In this document: positions 16,287 through 20,887 of the stretch, piece by piece
How the letters are laid out: every line of letters starts with the position of its first letter
How positions within the stretch are numbered: position 1 is the stretch's first letter
Notes under the pieces: generated by a model
Told to the model about the DNA's origin: nothing
Seen by the model: only the letters and a program-made list of their open reading frames with translations
The model's database searches: none
Program-made: the position numbers and the translations under genes
Assembly (NCBI GenBank): GCA_937880065.1
Contig: CALFMA010000505.1
Span: 1-20,887, forward strand
Direction: 5' to 3'
Length of the DNA: 20,887 bases
Source of the DNA: an uncultured Ruminococcus sp.
Lineage (GTDB): Bacteria; Bacillota_A; Clostridia; Oscillospirales; Ruminococcaceae

Positions 16287-18647
16287 TTATTCTTCATTTG
16301 TCTTTCTGCGGAACATTCCTGATGCCATTACAGCAAAGAAACCGCATACAGTCAATGCAAATGCACCGAGAACCATGAACAGGTTGTTCAATGAAAGTGT
16401 ACCTGTCTGTGGGAGGTTAACTTCCTCGCCTGATGCTGCTGAACCAACGCCAGTTGCAGGGTCGATTGAGTATACATCGAGAACCTTGCCCTCAGAATCT
16501 GTGAGAGTGATTTCGTATACATCGCTCTTTGATGTGATTTCAGCCTTATAAGCTGTATTTCCTGTCTTTGTGTTATAGTCGTTAGCTGCCCATGTGCAGA
16601 GGTCCTCGTCAGATGCGATATTTGTTGTTGTTGTGGGCTGTGTTGTTGTAGCTGTAGTAGTTGTAGTTTCGGGAGCTGTAGTTGTAGTTTCTGTTGTAGT
16701 TGAAGCCTCTGTAGTTTCAGTAGTTGTTGTATCTTCTGTTGTTGTTTCTGTTTCTACAGCTGTAGTAGTTGTAGTAGTGGTAGTTGTTGTTTCAGTTGTA
16801 GTAGTTGCAGTAGTAGTTACAACTTCTGTTCCGTAGAAATCGTCAAAGCAGTTATTGATTGTGTCAAAGTTGTATGTGTTGGAGAAATCCTTTGTGCCGT
16901 CTGCGTTAACCTTGAATGTTTCATAGTCGGGAGTTATACCGAGGTCAATGCTGTTGAAGTCCTTGTCAGTAAGGCATACACCTGATGAAATGATGAAAGG
17001 CATACCGTCTGCTGTTACGTGAACGTCAATTGCACAAGAACCGCCGCCGCTTTTTTCACCCATAAGCATTATTCCGTTTTCACGGGCAATTGATGGGAAA
17101 AGATTTCCGCAGGAGAATGACCTATTTGAAGTAATAACGCCGAAATTCAGGTCTGTTGTGAATTCATCGTCCTTGATGTCAATAACCTTATCAAAGTTCT
17201 TGTCAACTTCAAATTTCTCACCCATAGGAATGTCGTTGATGTTATCTTTGTAATGGATAGCGTCAATGTCAGCAATTAATCCGAGCATATAGTCGGCAAC
17301 CATAACAGCACCGCCTGTGTTTGTACCGAGGTCGATTACAAAGTTTGTGATTTCGGGATTTTCATCTGCTGAAAGAATGCAATTGTAGAAATCAGTTACA
17401 ATTTCCTTCGGCAGTTCTGCGTCACCGTTGTAGTAGGAAACCCAAGCTGCCATATCTGTCACAAATGAGTCAAAGCCGAAAATAGCTGTGTTATCCTTAA
17501 CGATGTAAGCTGCACCGCTGTCATAAAATTCAACGCTGTCAGCAGTTTCGAACATTGCATTTCTTGCTTCAAGTATTGCCGTCTGGCTTGCAATCATAGA
17601 CATCTGGTCGCCGTATAAATCAGCCGAATTTTCAAAAGTAAGTCCCAATGACATAGCGTACTGCTGTGCCTGAAGTGCAAAATCCTGATTGTATATTGCA
17701 GGAAGTGCTACAAACTGAGTATGACCGCCGTCCCAGAGGTACATATTAAGCAGGTCAAATCCGCAGTTGTATGCAACAAAATCTGTTGAAAGCAAAAGCT
17801 CCTTGATAGTTTTTGTTGTGTCATTTCCCTCTGTGAGCATACCGTCAAGGCCTTTTTCCTTAATGAGGTCTGTGAAGTATGGTCTGCCGGGGAAACCATA
17901 GTTGAGGTCGAATGCAAGGCATAGTTCGTTGTAGTTGAATTCAGCTAAATCCGCAGGTCTGCCGTTTGCGTACTGATTGAGCAAGCCTGCTCCGTGGCTT
18001 TCCGACAATGGAAGATTTGTAATTGAGAATTCAGACATAAGCTCATTTCCGAAAATGAGAGTATCCTCCATAAAGAAAGGAATTTTAAGGCTTGAAGCAT
18101 ACACATCGCAGAGAGTAGCAACAGGAACCCAGATTTCATTTTCATCGCCCATAAGGTCGATATTGTAGTTGCTGAAATCAATTTCCAAGGCAGCAGCTGT
18201 GTAGTCAACTTCGGGGCTTCTGATATACAGATTAGCATAAGGGTTTTCTGCATTGAGTTCATCTTCGGGCATAAAGAAGTAGCCTGCATCATCTGTGCTT
18301 ACAATGTCATTTTCAACGTCATATGTACCCTTTACGCCTGCCGGAACAGTAACCTCATAAGTGCCGTCATTGTTATTTGCAATTGCAAGTTCCTGACCTG
18401 TCCAGAGATTATAGTATTGAGATAATTTCATATAGGGGACATTGGGCATTGCGTTGTAATAGCGGCATTCGATTGATGCCACGTTGTCAATGGAGTTGAC
18501 AAGGGCGGTGAGAGATTTCTCGGTGAATGCGGGTTCAGCTTCTTCTGCTGCAAATGCTGTTAAGCCTGATGATGCGGCAATGCTTGTAAAGGCTGTCACA
18601 AATGCAATGAATTTGCTGATTGCTTTGATGTTTGAGTTGCTTTTCAT
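16287..18647 (-). CDS. Cell-wall-anchored S41-like serine protease (LPQTG)
   Basis: ATG at 18647 follows GGAGG (18654-18658) by 6 bases. The 786-residue product has a signal peptide (1-34, cleavage near Ala-Phe-Ala-Ala) and then a long N-terminal region without a recognised fold. An S41-type core follows: FVIDLGTNTGG near 434-444, and SNRSFSCGNLF with the presumed nucleophile Ser512 (Ser510 is an alternative). The glycine-rich GEKSGGGSC comes shortly after and holds the candidate lysine base. Next are a Thr-rich spacer (about residues 607-676), a short beta domain resembling a PepSY-like or tail domain, the sortase motif LPQTG at 745-749, a hydrophobic segment and RRK. Known S41 peptidases cleave proteins near C-termini, often in secretion or signalling. 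The TaSAAE motif of classic Ctp enzymes is replaced by SFSCGN here, a variant I associate with clostridial exoproteases. It is exported and covalently attached to peptidoglycan. It faces the toxin locus with separate transcription, so no functional link is implied. Confidence 0.85.
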   Translation of the reverse strand: MKSNSNIKAISKFIAFVTAFTSIAASSGLTAFAAEEAEPAFTEKSLTALVNSIDNVASIECRYYNAMPNVPYMKLSQYYNLWTGQELAIANNNDGTYEVTVPAGVKGTYDVENDIVSTDDAGYFFMPEDELNAENPYANLYIRSPEVDYTAAALEIDFSNYNIDLMGDENEIWVPVATLCDVYASSLKIPFFMEDTLIFGNELMSEFSITNLPLSESHGAGLLNQYANGRPADLAEFNYNELCLAFDLNYGFPGRPYFTDLIKEKGLDGMLTEGNDTTKTIKELLLSTDFVAYNCGFDLLNMYLWDGGHTQFVALPAIYNQDFALQAQQYAMSLGLTFENSADLYGDQMSMIASQTAILEARNAMFETADSVEFYDSGAAYIVKDNTAIFGFDSFVTDMAAWVSYYNGDAELPKEIVTDFYNCILSADENPEITNFVIDLGTNTGGAVMVADYMLGLIADIDAIHYKDNINDIPMGEKFEVDKNFDKVIDIKDDEFTTDLNFGVITSNRSFSCGNLFPSIARENGIMLMGEKSGGGSCAIDVHVTADGMPFIISSGVCLTDKDFNSIDLGITPDYETFKVNADGTKDFSNTYNFDTINNCFDDFYGTEVVTTTATTTTETTTTTTTTTTAVETETTTEDTTTTETTEASTTTETTTTAPETTTTTATTTQPTTTTNIASDEDLCTWAANDYNTKTGNTAYKAEITSKSDVYEITLTDSEGKVLDVYSIDPATGVGSAASGEEVNLPQTGTLSLNNLFMVLGAFALTVCGFFAVMASGMFRRKTNEE
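16620..16830 (-). repeat. Thr-rich codon repeat (wall-spanning spacer)
   Basis: A low-complexity run of ACT/ACA/ACC codons, mixed with GAA and GCT, encodes a roughly 70-residue Thr/Glu/Ala spacer between the protease core and the anchor domain. Such linkers are typical of ruminococcal exoproteins. The opposite strand shows a fortuitous Val-rich frame. Confidence 0.9.
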
Positions 18648-18661
18648 AATTTTCCTCCAAT

Positions 18662-18690
18662 CGGGAATATTTATTCCCGTAAATTTACGG
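18662..18690 (-). promoter_or_regulatory. Two overlapping palindromes in the leader of the protease mRNA
   Basis: CCGTAAATTTACGG (18677-18690) is a perfect 14-base palindrome. It shares its last three mRNA bases with a second hairpin, CGGGAATA/TATTCCCG (18662-18679). The second hairpin ends 3 bases before the ribosome-site region. Only one can form fully at a time, so they could control translation or be the operator of a dimeric repressor. Confidence 0.6.
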
Positions 18691-18723
18691 CAGTCTATAT
18701 TTTTACAAAGACTACCTTTAATT

Positions 18724-18752
18724 ATTTTAACACGTATTCAAATATATGTCAA
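18724..18752 (-). promoter_or_regulatory. Sigma-A promoter of the S41-like protease gene
   Basis: On the - strand, TTGACA (complement of 18747-18752) and TAAAAT (complement of 18724-18729) are separated by exactly 17 bases. Transcription should start near 18717, giving a leader of about 70 bases that contains the palindromes at 18662-18690. Confidence 0.85.
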
Positions 18753-18796
18753 TAGACAAAGCATAAACATTTTCATAACATCACAAAATATATAAC

Positions 18797-18824
18797 AAAC
18801 GGCTGGGATTTCTCCCAGCCGTTT
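18797..18824 (-). terminator. Intrinsic terminator of the dockerin gene
   Basis: A perfect 12-bp stem (18797-18808 with 18813-18824) closes on a 4-base loop. On the - strand it is followed by GTTATATATTTT and lies 19 bases past the stop codon. The + strand side also has TTTT, so it may work in both directions. Confidence 0.88.
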
Positions 18825-18843
18825 TATATGGAATTGTTTCGGA

Positions 18844-20887
18844 TTATTCAACTGCTGAAACTGTCACATCATCAATGTATAATGATTCAGTTGCTGATAT
18901 GTAGAGTTTAACAAATGCAGTATTTTCGGGAATTTCAAATTCGGGACAGGAAAGCTTTACCCATTCGCCTTTAGGCGCTTCAACCGAACCAAGCTCTATA
19001 TATATCATGTCGTATTCGTCTGCTGGCTTATAAGCAAGTCTTAGAATGATTGTATCGGTTTCAATTTCGTCCTGCATTACCATAAGCTTTACGGCACGTT
19101 TTTCACCGGGTACACACTCCAATTTCTTCCAAGCATATGCACCGGAATAAAAGAGGTCTGATACCTTAAATGAATTATTTCCGCTAAAGCTTTCGGTTGA
19201 ACAGATTTCTGCTACGTTGTTTGTTATGGTTTTGAAACCGCCGTCACCTTTTTCAAAGTCCTCATTTATGAAATAGCCGTTTTCATCGGGTTTAATTTCC
19301 ACAGCTTGTGAAAGTTTCACATCATCAATGTAGAATGAATTATCATTGATTCCTGCTGATATTTTAAGTTTAGCTGATGTAGCATTTTCGGGAAATTCAA
19401 ACTCGGGACAGGAAAGCTTTACCCATTCGCCCTTAGGTGCTTCAACTGAATCAAGCAAGAGATTATGTGACATACAAGGGATGTCGCCTTCAAGGTCGTA
19501 ACTAAGCACCAAAGTGATTGTATCGCTTACAGCACCGTTCTGCATTGCCATAAGATTTATACCACGTTTTTCACCGTTTACGCAATTTATTGGCAGATAA
19601 GCGTATGCCGAAGTTTTGTTATAGTTTTCTACCATAAATGACTTATTTCCGCTAAAGCTTTCGGTTGTGGTGGTTTTTCCGAAACCATTTGTTGTGGAAA
19701 GGAAACCGCCGACACCATTTTCAAAGCCTTCATTTATGAAATAGCCGTTTTCATCGGGTGTATTATTTGCATCATTTTCGTAAACGAAATCAAGATTGTA
19801 TTCGGGATTTGCGTCAACTGTGGGAACATCTATGTCTACACCTCTGAATTGAAGCAATCCGTTTGAACCGTTACCGCAATCTGCAATTATAGATACATCA
19901 TAAAGTCTTTCACCAAGTTCAAGACCTGAAGCTTCCCAATGTCTGAAATGACTTATGACATTGCAGTAAAAGCTGGAATCAACAGTATCATACTTATGCT
20001 CTTGTTCGCTGCGGACGCTGTAATATACGGGGAATGTCCTTTCACCTTCAATTGAGGGTGCGTCCTGTTTCATTCCCTTATAGACATCATACTTAATTCC
20101 GTCAATATCAACTGTATTTACAAATTCGGCATCACCTACGGGCAGTTTGCCGTTGTAATAGTCGATAATGTAGTATTCGCAGAGATTACCTTGCATCCAG
20201 CCGTGTAAGCCTACAAAGCAGTCACCATGAGCGTCACCGTAATAAGAAAATGATGCGGTGCTGCTGCTTATTCTTGAAATGGGCGGAGCCTGTTCTGGCA
20301 CTTTTTTTCTTATAGTGGAACGGAGATTTTCAACATCTGACCAATGCAGCAGTAAAAAATCCGAACCTGAATGATTTTCAAAAAAGCTTCCTTTATTGCA
20401 GTCTGTGTTGTATACTTCAATTTCATAGCCGTGTTTGTAATCAATGACAATGCTTCCCTTTGAGGTGTCAACAGGCACATAAAGATTATTCGGCTCATAG
20501 ATATCTGCCCCATAAGCAGGAGTTGTAGTTGTTATTGTAGGTTTTGCGGTTGTTGTGGCGGTAGTTGAAGTTGCATAGATGTCAGGGAAAACATTGATTT
20601 TACCCACCAGATAGCCTGCCAGCATAACCATATCATTGATTGCAACACTTCCGTTTCCGTCAATATCGGCGCCTGCGAAAGGAGAGCTATTTTCTGTAAA
20701 GTTAACGAAGAATTCTCTCATTGTGATAAGGTCAAATACGTCAATTCTGCCGTCACCGTTAATATCGCCCTTTGCAAGCGCTGTGCCTTTGGTTTTGCCG
20801 CAAACACATTCGCCTTCTTTATAAACATGCATATGTCCGTCTTCTGCTTTCTCGCAATTTTCAAACGTACACGTACCATTTTCAAAG
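18844..20887 (-). CDS. Dockerin protein with GH11-like xylanase domain and two CBM-like modules (5' end outside window)
   Basis: The frame is open to the window edge, so the true start lies beyond 20887; the ATG at 20832 is internal. The visible protein begins with Cys-rich segments (CTFENC, then CVCG). A type I dockerin follows (20580-20770) with both calcium loops complete: DINGDGRIDVFD and DIDGNGSVAIND. After a Thr-rich linker (about 20500-20580) comes a GH11-like domain (about 19815-20460). It carries LHGWMQGNLCEYYIIDYY, with Glu at codon 20176-20178 matching the GH11 nucleophile, and the thumb motif DAPSIEGERTFPVYYSVR. At the acid/base position it has IIADCGNGSNG rather than the usual Glu-Gly-(Tyr/Trp)-Gln. 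Two tandem CBM22- or CBM4/9-like modules end the protein; each starts with DENGYFINE and holds KGEWVKLSCPEFE and a final YIDDV strand. It is probably secreted and docked to a cellulosome scaffoldin to bind or act on xylan. Confidence 0.85.
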   Translation of the reverse strand, partial: FENGTCTFENCEKAEDGHMHVYKEGECVCGKTKGTALAKGDINGDGRIDVFDLITMREFFVNFTENSSPFAGADIDGNGSVAINDMVMLAGYLVGKINVFPDIYATSTTATTTAKPTITTTTPAYGADIYEPNNLYVPVDTSKGSIVIDYKHGYEIEVYNTDCNKGSFFENHSGSDFLLLHWSDVENLRSTIRKKVPEQAPPISRISSSTASFSYYGDAHGDCFVGLHGWMQGNLCEYYIIDYYNGKLPVGDAEFVNTVDIDGIKYDVYKGMKQDAPSIEGERTFPVYYSVRSEQEHKYDTVDSSFYCNVISHFRHWEASGLELGERLYDVSIIADCGNGSNGLLQFRGVDIDVPTVDANPEYNLDFVYENDANNTPDENGYFINEGFENGVGGFLSTTNGFGKTTTTESFSGNKSFMVENYNKTSAYAYLPINCVNGEKRGINLMAMQNGAVSDTITLVLSYDLEGDIPCMSHNLLLDSVEAPKGEWVKLSCPEFEFPENATSAKLKISAGINDNSFYIDDVKLSQAVEIKPDENGYFINEDFEKGDGGFKTITNNVAEICSTESFSGNNSFKVSDLFYSGAYAWKKLECVPGEKRAVKLMVMQDEIETDTIILRLAYKPADEYDMIYIELGSVEAPKGEWVKLSCPEFEIPENTAFVKLYISATESLYIDDVTVSAVE
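18847..19758 (-). repeat. Tandem duplication encoding two CBM-like modules
   Basis: Two units of roughly 465 bases are arranged head to tail. A 21-base block including GAAATAGCCGTTTTCATC recurs at 19270 and 19738. A block beginning TCGGGACAGGAAAGCTTTAC recurs at 18941 and 19403. The units have diverged between these blocks. Confidence 0.85.

Noticed and set aside
16594..16836. Val-rich + strand frame
   Set aside because: It is the complement of the Thr codon repeat in the protease gene, with no ribosome site of its own.
1..20887. CRISPR array, tRNA, rRNA, transposase or integrase
   Set aside because: I saw no regularly spaced short repeats, no tRNA cloverleaf and no recombinase motifs on either strand.

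Overview
The window looks like chromosomal DNA from an anaerobic gut or rumen Firmicute of the Ruminococcus type. The evidence is AT-rich composition, strong AGGAGG ribosome sites, a type I dockerin fused to a GH11-like xylanase domain, Thr-rich linkers, a LPxTG-anchored surface protease, and exoproteins carrying the Cys/His and LxYGAxAQ-type modules I associate with gut Clostridia. Species cannot be named from this sequence alone.

Left 16 kb, + strand: a Gram-positive polymorphic-toxin locus. A strong extended -10 promoter (191-219) drives a 37-residue acidic peptide of unknown function (254-367). A perfect 14-bp inverted repeat with a large structured loop and a T-tract follows. Then come, closely packed, a Cys/His-repeat lipoprotein (479-1420), a secreted protein with two copies of an uncharacterised module and a two-unit YD tail (1440-2555), a 4262-residue Rhs/YD-repeat exoprotein (2573-15361), and a TTG-initiated SUKH-type immunity gene (15438-16070). 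A clear terminator lies at 16153-16180. The giant protein reads, N to C: signal peptide, acidic Thr/Glu linker, beta-solenoid modules (two sharing an exact 321-bp repeat), alternating FN3 and Ig-like domains, a carboxypeptidase-regulatory-like domain, a poly-Gly hinge, a DUF6531-like Rhs entry domain, YD repeats ending in the Rhs core motif and a DPFGL site, a hydrophobic pre-toxin segment, a complete Hint domain, and a SHH-motif nuclease toxin. The likely job is contact-dependent competition: the solenoid/FN3 stalk displays a YD cocoon, Hint and/or Rhs proteolysis frees the nuclease, and the SUKH protein protects the producer.

Right 4.7 kb, - strand, convergent with the toxin locus: a cell-wall-anchored S41-like protease (16287-18647) with its own consensus promoter and a structured 5' leader, and downstream of the window edge the 3' part of a dockerin-GH11-CBM protein (18844 to beyond 20887). 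Each gene has its own intrinsic terminator. The GH11-like domain keeps the nucleophile-type Glu but seems to have lost the acid/base Glu.

The most promising undescribed elements are the conserved-looking accessory genes upstream of the giant toxin (small peptide, Cys/His lipoprotein, YD-tailed exoprotein) and the recombination-prone repeat in the stalk.
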